From Choristoneura fumiferana (taxonomy: Eukaryota > Arthropoda > Insecta > Lepidoptera > Tortricidae): a stretch of 64,000 nt of DNA. Numbering within the stretch: position 1 is the first letter of the stretch; each line of letters starts with the position of its first letter. Positions 31,744 to 42,065 of the stretch are shown here, in pieces. Below the pieces are notes generated by a model that worked only from the letters and a program-made list of their open reading frames with translations, was not told the DNA's origin and ran no database searches. The position numbers and the translations under genes are program-made. The DNA lies in assembly GCF_025370935.1 (NCBI RefSeq), contig NC_133496.1, forward strand, positions 1,215,081-1,279,080, read 5' to 3'.

Positions 31744-32045
31744 GATCATCATCCCAGCCTATATAAGGCCCCACTGCTGGGCACAGGCCTCCTCTCAGGA
31801 TAGGATCTCTGAGGGTGGCTTGGGCTGTAGTTCCCACGCGGGCCCATGCAGATTGGGAACTTCACACACACCATTGAATGGCGTCGCAGGTTTGTGCCGG
31901 TTTCTTCGCGATGTTTTCCTTAACCGCAAAGCTCGTGGTAAATTTCAAATGTAATTTTGCACATGAATTTCGAAAAACTCAGAGATGCGAGCCGGGGTTT
32001 GAACCCGCGATCCTCTACTTGAGAGGCCATAAGGTCAAACCACTG
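31744..32045 (-). mobile_element. SINE-C copy
   Basis: It runs from 'ATCATCATCCCAGCCTATAT' through 'ACCGCAAAGCTCGTGGTAAA' to B-box-like 'CGGGTTCAAACCCCGGC' on the minus strand, with part of the A-box region ('AGTGGTTTGACC'). Confidence 0.85.
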
Positions 32046-32242
32046 TGTTAATTTGGAAATTTTCATGAATCGTATATCCCTATCCTAATTCACGAGAAGA
32101 TAATATGCTGACAAATAACAAATTGAAAATTCATTCACACTTTCCACCATGCTTATCTTATCTTAACGTTAGGGGTCCTTGCGGATACACTTCGACCCGT
32201 AGGGATCTTTTGTGTAAATTTCCACCATGCTTACAATATCTA

Positions 32243-32382
32243 AAGCCGAGTTTAGACTTGGAAGAAAAATTTATTACATTACATTGCGGCGCTCAATTGA
32301 CCACTACAAACTCGTTGGCTTTACGACCTCGCAATGTAATGCAACTTGCACGATTTTTCTAACAAGTTTAAACTCGACTTAA
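32243..32382. mobile_element. Fam-M MITE, complete copy
   Basis: The ends 'AAGCCGAGTTTAGACTTGGA' and 'AACAAGTTTAAACTCGACTT' are inverted. The inside has 'TTGACCACTACAAACTCGTT' and inverted 'CATTACATTGC/GCAATGTAATG'. Confidence 0.8.
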
Positions 32383-32633
32383 AAGAAAGTTGCCAAAAAT
32401 CGAAACAGAGGCCGTATTTTCAAACGTGCTGACGTTCGTAAACGCATGCACCATTTCTTTCTATTATTATCTTACACCATGTGTTAGAAAGAAGTGAAAA
32501 CGGTTGTGATTCCAAGTTTGTTAAACAACGTATAATTACCTAGAGTTAGACCTAAATTAATCTTTTCACTGCCAGTCATCCAGCCGTGACCTCGTGATAG
32601 CCAACGGAATGAAACACACGCCACGGTCATCTA

Positions 32634-33438
32634 TATGTCGGCGGCCGATCGTAAAATCCGCCAGATCACGAAATTCCTAGGCATATCGTGAAACGCCGCC
32701 ATTTCATGATATGCCTAAACGTTGGCCAGGCATATCACGATGTGCCTGAGAAATAATACGGCAGATCGATTAGAGCAACGCATTCGTCGATATTCCTAGC
32801 TCTATACCGGGCACATCGTAAAATAGTTTCTTTTTATGGCCACTGGTGGCGCTGCGTATGCAATGGCGGCCGTGACCAGCTGACCGGTCGTGTTTGTTTA
32901 GCGCGTGAAAAATGTCGGCGTCGCAACAAAATGATCTTTAAACCGAAACTAGTGATTGAATTCAAAATAGAAGTGCAAAAAAAAAGCTTTTGAACATCAG
33001 CTCCGTTCTTTTTATGTGAATCAAACGTATTCTGTGCACAATGTGAAAAAACCATGGACGTCTGCCCGTATTTTAGAGGTTAGTATTTTGTTGATAAATA
33101 AAGTATTCACTAGTTGTTACTTATTTATATAGAAAAATTTAGGTACGACGAGCGAAGCGAGGAGTGGTAGTTTTAATTGTGATCACGACGCACGAGCCGA
33201 GCGAGCGAAGCGAGCGTGCCGCGGCAGCGGCCGGCGAAGTGCCAGAACCGATATGGCGGCGTTTCATGATATGCCTAGGAATTTCATGATCTGCCTAAAC
33301 GTCACTAGGCAAATCGTTAAACGGTGAGATTTGAACGATATGGCGGATGTCCCTTAGCCAATTCATGAAATGGCGGCATTTCACGATATGCCTAGGAATT
33401 TCGTGATCTGGCGGATTTTACGATCGGCCGCCGACATA
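32634..33438. mobile_element. PIT element, copy 1 (805 bp)
   Basis: The ends are inverted repeats of about 60 bp starting 'TATGTCGGCGGCCGATCGTA', flanked by TA on both sides. Inside the ends one phrase repeats: 'AAATTCCTAGGCATATCGTG' and variants such as 'TTTCATGATATGCC' and 'CACGATGTGCCTG'. The middle holds a CpG-rich stretch ('CGAGCGAAGCGAGCGTGCCG'). The longest frame (73 codons) is not domain-like, so the element is non-autonomous. TA flanks would fit a Tc1/mariner-type target, but they lie in a TATA run and are weak evidence. Confidence 0.85.
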
Positions 33439-33603
33439 TATATGACCAACATTCAACTCGAAATTAATCCTTCTGCAATGGAATTAAAAATCAAGTTGAT
33501 TTCTCGCTGGTTTTTCTGTGTTGTACAAAGCAGTCACTTCGTTTGTTTTGTGGCGGTGAAAAGCTTAAAAAAACCAGCCAAGAGCGTTTTGGGCACGCCC
33601 GAA

Positions 33604-34206
33604 ATAGGGTTCCGTAGCCATTACGAAAAAAAATGTTAATATTTTTCTAAGGATTTCGTATTTTGTACGGAATATTCCAAGTTTAGGTATATTTTATACC
33701 TTAGGCTGCTATTTACTCTTAAACTACTAATAATTCTCAAGGAAACTTAACCGTTCTAGTTTTCCTTGTAAGTTTGAAATACTTACTACCATCCTGATTT
33801 TTTTCAAATTTTCCACCCACCGGCTTAGACAGGGGGGGGGGGACGCTCGATTTTAATGAAAATTTCCAATTTAAAGTTGAATATTTGGCAAACAGATCAC
33901 TGAATCGAAATATCGTTTTAGCAACCCCCTAATGGTTTAAAAATATCTATCCAACGATACCCCACACTACAAGGCTGGATAAGAAAAAATAATCACCCCC
34001 ACTTTACATCTATGGGAGGTACTCTAAAAAAAATTGTTTTTAATTTTTTGATTATACCATTTTGTCGGCATAGTTTACATATTATATTCGTGAAAATTAC
34101 AACTTTCTAGCATTGGTAGTCCCTGAGCAAAGCCGCGGACGGACAGACAGACATGGCGAAACTATAAGGGTTCCGTTTTGCCATTTTGGCTACGGAACCC
34201 TAAAAA
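33604..34206 (+). repeat. long repeat with inverted 'TAGGGTTCCGTAGCC' ends
   Basis: 'TAGGGTTCCGTAGCC' at the left and 'GGCTACGGAACCCTA' at the right are exact inverses. The interior has 'CTCTTAAACTACTAATAATT', a (G)10 run near 33832, 'CCGCGGACGGACAGACAGAC' and 'ATGGCGAAACTATAAGGGTT'. It is a common lepidopteran interspersed repeat of uncertain class. A 50-bp relative lies at about 20105. Confidence 0.75.
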
Positions 34207-34449
34207 GATATATTTTGACCTTGACTAAGGCCTCAGCCTTTGCTTAATCGCTGACATTACCCTCCCCAAACAGAGCTGTTTCCTCGCCGGTGACTCGGCG
34301 GTTCTGTGCTACGCGTGCCGGGTCAAGGGTAGCCATAGGCAATCGATAAAGCTACTAAAGCGCTCTACAAATGGCTACAATGTTTTATGATTCATATCGG
34401 CTTTGTTAAGTTAGCTGGTTGCCGCGAAAAGCCTTTGTTGGCTGTTTTT

Positions 34450-34501
34450 TATTTATTTATTTTTTATTCGACTGGTTGGTAAACGAGCGAGTAGGGGTGA
34501 T
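34450..34501 (-). mobile_element. SINE1 3' end fragment
   Basis: A T-rich run, then 'ATTCGACTGGTTGGTAAACG' and 'AGCGAGTAGGGGTGAT', corresponds to the family's A-tailed 3' end on the minus strand. Confidence 0.6.
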
Positions 34502-34606
34502 GAAGAAAAGTTAATGGTTTAAGACTTGGTTTTAGTTAAGCATGGGTAAAAGGATTGTTAACGTTATCAAATAACGCAATTAAATAACGGTTATAATTAA
34601 AAGAAA

Positions 34607-34835
34607 AAATTGTCTAGTAGTATGTTAAGTACATAACTTAAACTTCAACAGTCGGGATTCATTCAAAATCATGACTTGGTAAAAAAAAACGATATCGTCT
34701 CTCAGTCGTCTCGGGGTGTGGACTGGCGAAGTTTAAGTACGTTGTTACGTTACATTACAGAGTTCTAGACTTCTAGATTTTCCTTTTAAGTTTTTATTTG
34801 AATATTTTAAGGCAGCTGGGCTTTTTGATATATCT
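34607..34835. mobile_element. degenerate MITE, 'GACTGCCTTAAAAA' family
   Basis: 'AACTTCAACAGTCGGGATTC' and 'CAGAGTTCTAGACTTCTAGA' with 'TTTTAAGGCAGCTGGGCTTT' follow the order of the 5.8-kb copy. The arms are much diverged. Confidence 0.55.
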
Positions 34836-34944
34836 TCATATCGTTCTTGTGAAAATGACAACTTAAAACTGATTGATCTATACCTACAGGTACTGGGTTT
34901 TTTTAAGTTGGTCCCGAGTTCCCGGTACTAGACCGGACTCGATT

Positions 34945-35284
34945 TTTTTTTATGGTATAGGGGGCAAATGAGCAGGCGTGGTTACCGTCGCCCTTTGGAC
35001 ACCTGCAACACCAGAAGAGTCACAAGTCACAAGGCAACGCGGCCTTTAAGGTAGGAGTACGCTCTTTTCTTGAAAACTTGAAGGTCATATCGGTCCGGGA
35101 ATACCGCAAGCGATAGTTCATTCCAGAGTTTTGCTGTGCGAGGCAGGAAATTTCTGAAAAAACGCACAGTAGAGGACCGCCAACCATCTAAATGTGAGGA
35201 TGGAAGTGTTGTCGCGTAAATCGGTGGCAAAAGGATGCGGCAGGGATCAACCCGAATAACTCCTCGGAGCACTCCCCATTTCAT
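34945..35284 (-). pseudogene. CR1/Jockey-type LINE C-terminus and 3' UTR
   Basis: An uninterrupted minus frame (35027-35284, 85 codons) reads 'GVLRGVIRVDPCRILLPPIY', 'SSTVRFFRNFLPRTAKLWNE', 'LSLAVFPDRYDLQVFKKRAY' and 'SYLKGRVAL' with a stop. This is the terminal segment of a lepidopteran LINE polyprotein. The UTR then runs through 'CTGCAACACCAG' to a poly(T) tract on plus. The reading frame is intact where present, so this is a fairly young 5'-truncated copy. The start of any real protein is missing. Confidence 0.8.
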
Positions 35285-35295
35285 TTCTTCTTTTT

Positions 35296-35526
35296 AAATA
35301 AATAAATAAATATCATGGGACACTTGACACCAATTGACCTAGTCCCAAACTAGGCAACGGATAAACATACTTATATAGATAAATACGTACTTAAATACAT
35401 ATTAAACATCCAAGACCCGAGAACAAATATTCGTGTTATTCACACAAATATCTGCCCCGGCCGGGAATCGAACCCGGGACCTCAAGCTTCGTAGTCAGGT
35501 TCTCTAACCACTTGGCCATCCGGTCG
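35296..35526 (-). mobile_element. SINE-A, full length
   Basis: On the minus strand the head has A box 'TGGCCAAGTGGTTAGAGAAC' and B box 'GGGTTCGATTCCCGGC', then 'GGGGCAGATATTTGTGTGAA' and 'TTTGGGACTAGGTCAATTGG', ending in (ATTT)n. It abuts the LINE end on its 3' side. Confidence 0.92.
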
Positions 35527-35892
35527 AATAATAGTTTAACTTAGTTTAACTTTTATAAAACAGTCGGGTTTTTGATTATATAAATTATTTGTAACTTTGC
35601 TTTGCTTTTGCGTTGTTGTAACTTTGGCTTTAATTATGTAAACACCCCTCTGACTGCAAGCCCAGTGGATAGAGACCAAATGACGGCTCGTTACAAAAAT
35701 AATTTGAACCATTAAAATGAACCGCAGCATCAGCGGAGTGACTCCATGTAATCACATGGAGTCGGGAAATAACGTTAATAAATAACAAAGATGAATTTCT
35801 TTGGAAGTACACTGGTGTTGACATTTGCCGCGTTTTGTTTCTTGTTGTTGCCAGAGCAATATAAAGCGAAGGCATTTTCTAACAGTTTTACA

Positions 35893-36481
35893 CATAAATA
35901 AATAAATATCACGGGACATAGACTGACACCAATAAGGCTTTTCCGCCAGGTGAAATACCGCTAGATGGCGTTAGTACCGTGAGATCCGTTTGACATTTGC
36001 GTCATGTTCGTGATTGGTTAAATATCTAAATGAGCCAATCGCAAGCAAGACTGAAACGGATTCGATTTGTAGCATTCGAAGATGGCGGATGTAGACAATA
36101 TCTAATTTTGCTATTTCTGTTTCTTTGGCTAGTTGAAGTATAATTTTGATAGCGTTTTATGCGGCGATTAACCTTAACAGTGAACAGTGATCCCAAAATT
36201 CTATATTGCTCTCGTGTCTAACATTTTTAACGCGCAAGTTGCCTCCACTTGGTTTCTGGAATTTTACTATCAAGTTGCAAAAACTACAGCCACCGTACAA
36301 CGTCCCTCTCAAAGAGAGTTTACTTTGACACTGGCGAAATTGTCCTATTAATTAGGACAGAAAAGCCATATTTTAAAAGAGAAGAAGAAGAAGACTGAAA
36401 CGTCAAACGGACCTCACGACACTAACGCCATCTAGCGATATTTCGCCTGTTGGGAAACCCTCATTGACCTAGTCCCAAGCT
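35893..36481 (-). mobile_element. SINE-A 3' fragment split by a MITE
   Basis: 35893-35933 ('AAATAAATATCACGGGACAT', 'GACACCAAT') and 36463-36481 ('ATTGACCTAGTCCCAAGC') are contiguous in intact SINE-A. The head is replaced by a Fam-M fragment that starts at 36482. Confidence 0.8.
35934..36462. mobile_element. MITE with ~62-bp inverted ends, nested in SINE-A
   Basis: The left end 'CGCTAGATGGCGTTAGTACC' and right end 'ACACTAACGCCATCTAGCG' are inverted, and the homology continues to 'TCCGTTTGAC' and outward to 'GGTTTTCC'-like words. The interior is unique with a (GAA)n run. Comparing SINE halves leaves only an 'AT' overlap, so the duplication is 2 bp or decayed. Confidence 0.85.
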
Positions 36482-36578
36482 AAAGCAGAGTTTAGACTTG
36501 CAAGAAAAATCGTGCAAGTTGCATTACATTGCGGCGCTCGATTGACCACTACAAACTCGTTGGCTTTACGGCTTCGAT
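36482..36578. mobile_element. Fam-M MITE fragment
   Basis: 'GCAGAGTTTAGACTTGCAAG' to 'CGTTGGCTTTACGG' matches the left half of 32243-32382. The right arm is missing. Confidence 0.75.
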
Positions 36579-37649
36579 CAACAATACTACCTACTAGATT
36601 CAAGGTTCCATACAAAATCAAAGCGAAAAAGTGGCCGTGTTGCTTAAACTTATAGCGATATCTGTTTTACCTTATAAAATAACTTAGAATATACCTTATG
36701 TCTAAGCAAGAAAGATCCAAATAATAATAATTGTACATAATACTTACGAGCAAAAGCGTTCGTTAAACAAAAGAACTTAAGTTTCAGAAAGATTACATTC
36801 TATTTTAGGAACAGGGTAATAATGAAGCCGCAAATATAAGACAGACATTTTTTTTATTTGACAGAGATTTAACACAAACAAATACATTTACAAATATAGA
36901 TATGAAATGAAATGCACTTATAGATAATTAACATACATTTTAAATCATTTATTCATGTCATGAAATAAAATTTTGATCGGTAAATCTGTGTATCGGACGG
37001 TAGTGTTATTGCTGTCTCTTGTGTACGCGCCTCTAATAATTTTGGCCGTGTATTTGAGATCTCTTAGATAAACATTTATCAATGCGCTCTCAATTTTGTA
37101 TTGAATCGCATACATTGAAAATTACATCTAGGAAATCTGTATGAAAAAAATGGACAGTGGTCATATTTGAAAAAGTTGCAGAACAATAGTAGCCAGTTAT
37201 GTGAGTCGAATTGAACCTAGGATTTAAAGCCCCATCATCAGAGACTCCCTATATTTATTTGTAGTACCTAGCAATTTTGTTACGGTATATCTATCTTGGT
37301 TTTGAGCAATAAGTAGATCGGCTACCGAATGAGCAAATTATTTTATACTTAATTATTGGTTGGTTCAACTTTTCTTAACTTTTAAGAGCTCGCCCATAGC
37401 TTTTAGCACTAAGTGAACGGCGGGAAATATAAGCTGCTTGTTTGTGCGAGTTAAGAGGTTTAATATACTACGAAGCGTTATGTTTCCTACGGTCAATACT
37501 ACTTTTTGGATAGAAAAAAAAAACAGGCGATGTGCGAGAACTTACGTGCATAGGATGGTACAAATTTGTAGGTAACTATGAATATTATCTAGTAGTACTT
37601 AGCAGGCCCACCTCTCCTCTCCATTTTAGATGTAGTTACTAATATACAG
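36579..37649. other. unassigned sequence
   Basis: No recognised repeat or credible frame in this 1 kb. A poly(T) run at 36848 might mark an old retroelement end. Confidence 0.4.
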
Positions 37650-37830
37650 GGCGTTCCACGGCTATGCCACATGGAGAGGAAGTACCTTAAATATTGTAGG
37701 TAGACAATTTTACTGAAAGGAGACTTTATTTGATTTTAAAAACAATTTTAACCGCATTCAAAGATTTTTGTGTAATTGCCTATCTGAATCGGGAATCGCA
37801 CCCGCCAATTGGTAAAAAAACACACCCGTA
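37650..37830 (+). repeat. 'ACAGGGCGTTCCACGGCTAT' repeat
   Basis: 'CAGGGCGTTCCACGGCTATG' and later 'AATCGGGAATCGCACCCG' resemble the 'CAGGGTGGCTC..TCGGGAATCGAACTCGG' element at 40098-40265. It is a probable distant relative. Confidence 0.4.
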
Positions 37831-38214
37831 TTTTACTACACCGCTCGAAAGGCTCAATCAGAAGGATTATTTTGCGGTATTATTATTTTATGGGATTATT
37901 TTTGAGGTTTTAATTTCCCAGCAATTTATTCAGACTTGAATATTGTGTTTGTGTGTTTTGGTGAAATTTGATTTTCACTGGTCCGAGGGCAAATTTTTCA
38001 CTACTTTATTGTGGCGTTTAGTGACACTTTACTTGGTGTTGTGTATTCGCGTTGCGCTATTGACATCTCCATCGCTCATGGTAGAAATGAAATAGTGTAT
38101 CTCATTCGTAAAATTACTTTTTAAAAACGTAGGCGCTCAATACGACTTATGATGATTGATTGAATGATTACGCGGTTTTTTCTTTTTTTTTTGTAAACTG
38201 ACGCTTTATTAAAA

Positions 38215-38800
38215 TGTTCATGTATGGCATGTTGCGTAAAATCGAATCTCATAATTTCGTTTCTCATAACAACCTTGAGCGGAATCATCATATCACCGAA
38301 TTACTTTTCGCATATATTTTTTCTCATACTGCATTTCTCATAATTTTGTAAAGCAGAATATTAACATCACATAATATCGATGAGAATAATATTTATATGT
38401 TCGTATAGTTGCTACGCAGAAAGACAAATATCATAATATTACTTTGCATGAGGATAATAAAAATGGCTCAGTATAATGCTGAAGCGTTAAAAACACCCCA
38501 GCTTTGTTTTAATTGTAGTTCTATATTAACCTAACCTTTATTGGCAGCAGTAAGATTCTAGCACTCGGCTCGCGCGCTGTTGTGGTCACAGTTCTAACAT
38601 AACCCAACCTACTATGTAGCTTCGGCTCTGTTGTGGCCATTTGCCTGCTGCTGTTACAGCACGTTTACTTTGCTGGCCTTACGTTAACCTTAACCCATTC
38701 TTATGGTAGCTGTTAGTTCCTTTAACTGTAATTACGCCATGTTAGAGTCGGCGCTATTTAAAATTCCGTGAAAATACAATAGTCCAAACTAGTATTTTGC
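38215..38800. mobile_element. probable PIT element with TTAGG-type core
   Basis: 'TCTCATAATTTCGTTTCTCA', 'TTTCTCATACTGCATTTCTC' and 'GATGAGAATAAT' repeat a 'CTCATAA' phrase on both strands at 38240-38460. The core has 'GTGGTCACAGTTCTAACATA' and 'ACCCAACCTACTATGTAGC', matching the core units at 53357-53578 and 59320-59400. The outer boundaries are uncertain. Confidence 0.5.
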
Positions 38801-38929
38801 TATGCCATTATTTATTTATTCGTATGGCTTATTATTAAATACAACCGTTCAATTCACAATTATAATATCTATATTCTATATCCATTACACCGTGATTGGC
38901 TGTTTAGGGGTTTCCAACGTAAATAAAAA

Positions 38930-39195
38930 AAAACCTTTATTCTCTAGAGATTAATGAGGAGCTTTAGTCCCGATACGCAAAGACTAAAGTAACATTTTAA
39001 GAGCATGAGAAGCGAAAATTGTATTTCGTCATACATGCAGTAATAGCTTGATTAAATTTTACCAGAGTACCAGAAAATTCATTATGACGATTACACAAAT
39101 TAACTAACTGTGTAATTATTTTCTGGCGCATGCGTGGAGTGGGCGAGCCGGTACGAGCTTCGTCGAGAGCTGTAATATCCGCCACTTTATTATTA
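38930..39195 (-). mobile_element. retroposed 3' end of unknown origin
   Basis: The minus strand ends in 'AGAGAATAAAGG' and a poly(A), a polyadenylation signal and tail. Upstream is a 62-codon frame beginning 'MADITALDEARTGSPTPRMR' and containing 'IITQLVNLCNRHNEF'. I do not recognise it. It could be a truncated LINE product or a processed copy of a host transcript. Confidence 0.4.
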
Positions 39196-39329
39196 AAGAC
39201 AATGTAGCATATCGATAGGTCTCTTTCTCCTCCTCCTCATATATATATATATATGAAATTTTATGAAATTGGAATAAGCACTAGGCCGTGTGTCTCAAGT
39301 GGTTTGTACATTGTCGGGAAATTTCATAT

Positions 39330-39503
39330 ATATACGAGGTTATGGCTCATTTAGATCAGTCAGAATGGGAAAGTCTGAAACTGTAAGATACGAAGATCTG
39401 TTCTTAGGGACCATGTCATCGATTTTAGTAACAAGAAAAAATGCATTCATACATTTAAAAAAAAACTTGTACTCAAATCGGGAATCAAACCCGGTCGTTT
39501 TGA
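39330..39503 (+). repeat. left arm of a large inverted repeat
   Basis: 'GGCTCATTTAGATCAGTCAG', 'GGGAAAGTCTGAAACTGTAA', 'GGGACCATGTCATCGATTTT' and 'CAAATCGGGAATCAAACCCG' are mirrored by 40098-40265. The last block resembles a tRNA B box on the minus strand. Confidence 0.75.
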
Positions 39504-39506
39504 AAA

Positions 39507-39968
39507 ATAAATAAATAAATATCATGGACACCTGACACGCCTGACACCAATTGAACTAGTCCCAAACTAAGCAAAGCTCGTACTATGCGGATAAACATAC
39601 TTATATAGATAAATACATACTTAAATACCGTTTGCCTTTACTTGCCCGAATTTCATTTGCCCGAATTTCACTTGCCATACCAACGTTTGCCATAAAATAT
39701 ACAGAACCGTGCTGTTTTCAGGATTTTTTTAAATGACATCATATTAATGCAGTAGGTTAGGTTAGGTTAGGTTAGTTTAATATCAACTCTGAAGAAATTA
39801 CTATTTCAGAAATAAATTACTTTATGGCAAATGAAAATTCTAGAAAACGATACATTCGGGCATATGAAATTCGGGCAAACGATAGAGAACCCTTAAATAC
39901 ATATTAAACATCCAAGTCCCGAGAACAAGCATTCGTATTATTCATACAATATCTGCCCTGGCCGGGAA
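39507..39968 (-). mobile_element. SINE-A split by a TIR element
   Basis: 39507-39628 (the (ATTT)n tail, 'GACACCAATTGAACTAGTCC') and 39893-39968 ('ATACATATTAAACATCCAAG' to 'GGCCGGGAATTGAA') form one SINE-A. The A-box part of the head is missing. Confidence 0.85.
39629..39892. mobile_element. PIT element (264 bp) with 8-bp duplication
   Basis: 'TTAAATAC' occurs at 39621-39628 and 39893-39900. The ends repeat 'TTGCCCGAATTTCATTTGCC' on the left and its inverse on the right ('GGCATATGAAATTCGGGCAA'). 39754-39775 is a (GGTTA)4 tract. Its insertion into a known SINE defines both ends exactly. Confidence 0.85.
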
Positions 39969-40097
39969 TTGAAAGTAAATAAGATAAATAAATAAAACGT
40001 ACATTATTTCTATTTGGATATCGGTAGTGTGGTCATAAGCAATAAATATTACTATGAAACACGGTATTTCATATTCTATAATAATGCAAGTTTTATT

Positions 40098-40265
40098 TTT
40101 CAAAACGTCCGAGTTCGATTCCCGAGTTGAGTACAAGTTCTTTCAAATGTAGGAATACAGTATTTCTTGTTATGAAAATCGATGACATGGTTCCTAAGAA
40201 CACATCTTCATAAGTCTTATAGTTTCAGACTTTCCCATACTGACCGATCTAAATGAGCCACCCTG
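40098..40265 (-). repeat. right arm of a large inverted repeat
   Basis: This is the inverse of 39330-39503 with moderate divergence, for example 'AATCGATGACATGG' and 'AGTTTCAGACTTTCCCATAC'. It extends further out to 'GAGCCACCCTGTATAT'. The B-box-like word is 'GTTCGATTCCCGA'. Confidence 0.75.
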
Positions 40266-40331
40266 TATATTATAAACCTACACAGATAAATCAAGTAATA
40301 TAAAAGTATTTTTTATGAAACACACTGGATT

Positions 40332-40598
40332 ACGATCAAGTACCTGGTTAAGATCGCGGGATCGCGGTGGATGCGGAAAGCTCAAGACCGTGAAGAGCCT
40401 TGGGGGAGGCTGTCCAGCAGTGGACGTCTTTCGACTGACATGATGATGATGGTGATGATGACGATCAAGTACCTGGTTAAGATCGCGGGATCGCGGTGGA
40501 TGCGGAAAGCTCAAGACCGTGAAGAGCCTTGGGGGAGGCCTGTCCAGCAGTGGACGTCTTTCGACTGACATGATGATGATGATGATGACGATCAAGTA
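40332..40598 (+). mobile_element. tandem dimer of an RTE LINE end
   Basis: Two copies (40343-40460 and 40472-40587) each read 'CTGGTTAAGATCGCGGGATC', 'GGATGCGGAAAGCTCAAGAC', 'CAGCAGTGGACGTCTTTCGA' and a (GAT)n tail. 'ACGATCAAGTA' occurs three times: before, between (40461-40471) and after. Compared with 3545-3770, each copy is the last ~115 bp of the same subfamily. Confidence 0.9.
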
Positions 40599-40762
40599 AT
40601 CGCTCTGAAGCGATAAGGCCACCTATTGAAAGTTTCTTGCGGCGCATTCTTCTTGGCAATGATGGTCTTTCCGAAAGCGCTGGTGTTTTAAAAAATGACG
40701 TGTAAAAGTGCCCATTGCGGCCTATTTACTGAATAAATGATTTGAATTTGAATTTGAATTTG
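40599..40762 (+). mobile_element. LINE-E 3' end
   Basis: 'GTTTCTTGCGGCGCATTCTT' to 'TTTACTGAATAAATGATTTG' and an (AATTTG)n tail. A short 'ATCGCTCTGAAGCGATAAGG' at its start resembles the UTR hairpin of other LINE ends. Confidence 0.8.
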
Positions 40763-40864
40763 CAATTTGAATTTGAATTCATTACTTACCTCGGAAAATC
40801 TCAATTATACCTGTGTTGTTTGTTACTGCTTACCATGACATGTGTTCGGTCGAATTCAAAAAAG

Positions 40865-41178
40865 AGTTATTATATTTCGAATATACAAACTGAGACATAT
40901 ATGCAGAGAAAAATCAGAAAAAGAGACCAGAGCTGGGAATCGAACCCAGGTCCTCAGCATTCCGTGCTGCGTGCCATACGCCTACACTACCACTGGCCAG
41001 GAGTACAGACACGAATTTCGCCTATGCACACACATATCTCAGGTTGCTTTTTTCTACTACGCTACTTAAGCAGCAGCACTAGCGACATCTATGTTTCGCT
41101 CTCATCGACCGTAAAAGACCGAAAAAGTAACAAATTTGGAGTTGAAATAAAAAATACAAAAAGACTCCAAATATCCAA
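40865..41178 (-). mobile_element. SINE-F, longest copy
   Basis: The minus strand gives the 5' block ('GGTCGATGAGAGCGAAACAT', 'AGATGTCGCTAGTGCTGCTG'), then 'GTGGTAGTGTAGGCGTATGG' (A box), 'GGGTTCGATTCCCAGC' (B box) and 'TGCATATATGTCTCAG'. At the plus-strand right end 'GGAGTTGAAATAAAAAATAC' lies inverted, as a separate 3' fragment. Confidence 0.8.
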
Positions 41179-42065
41179 TCATGTATTGTGACGACCTATA
41201 CTCGTAATTTGTAAGCGCCCATTTGAAACTCGTTGCATGCTAGCAGCGTTTCCTCTCTGCATAGCTGAGCTAATCTTAGTCCGAGGAAGCTGCCAGCTCT
41301 TCGGTCCCCCATGACGTCTAACTAACCTCTTAGTTATTTCTTTATGAAGATTTAAAGCGCTAAACTTTCACAAGAGTTCCACTAATTAAATTAAGTGAAA
41401 AGTTCATCGCAGGAAAGAAAGAAAGAAAGATAGGTTTATTTTGGCTCCAAAAGTACCACCTAAAACTAAGACTACAGGGACATCGACAAACAAAGCAAAG
41501 CAGGCCAGGGCATAGACAAGTGGCGAGTGGTCGTTCTTTGTGGCGTTCTAACTAGTGACGTCTTCCAGCTAATGATGATGATGATAGACAAAGTCACTGG
41601 CTAAAGCTAGTCATGCATAAAAAGCAAGCAACCTAGCTAAACCAGCTAGGTTGACTTGACAATTGAAGAAAATATATTTAATCAAACCCTCTGATCCTAC
41701 CTTTGAAAATGCTCCAACATACCTACTCTTTATATGAATTCTTCTGTTAGTAACTCGATAGCACCGATAGTCCCAGAAACTGTCCGTCTAGGCTAACATA
41801 AGGGAGGGGGGGGGGACTAATGCCCCCTGGCTCAAGGCTAAAGGGTCTAAATCAAGTTTTCAATATATTTAAGTGTATTCGGTAGGTAGGCTAGGGATGG
41901 ATGGTTTGGCTCGATCTTTTTTTTAATAAAAGCTCTTTTGTCTTTGTCCTTGCGTAAAGGCTTGGTTGTCATGTTCATTTAATGAAAAGTGCCTGAGCGA
42001 CCGAACTTTGCTTGGAGTTTTTTTGTGAAATTGCGTTTTTTGGAGAATATACGTAGTTAAAATAA
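41179..42065. other. unassigned sequence with a (GAAA)n tract
   Basis: (GAAA)4 lies at about 41415-41432, and a (G)9 run near 41808. 41440-41600 ('TTTATTTTGGCTCCAAAAGT') may be a retroelement tail. No gene is seen. Confidence 0.4.

Noticed and set aside
33175..33235. CpG island or host promoter at the GC-rich stretch
   Set aside because: It lies inside the PIT element and is duplicated exactly at 47210-47290.
40278..41191. Frames of 60-149 codons on both strands
   Set aside because: They run across the RTE tandem dimer, the LINE-E tail and SINE-F. His-rich stretches come from the (GAT)n tails.
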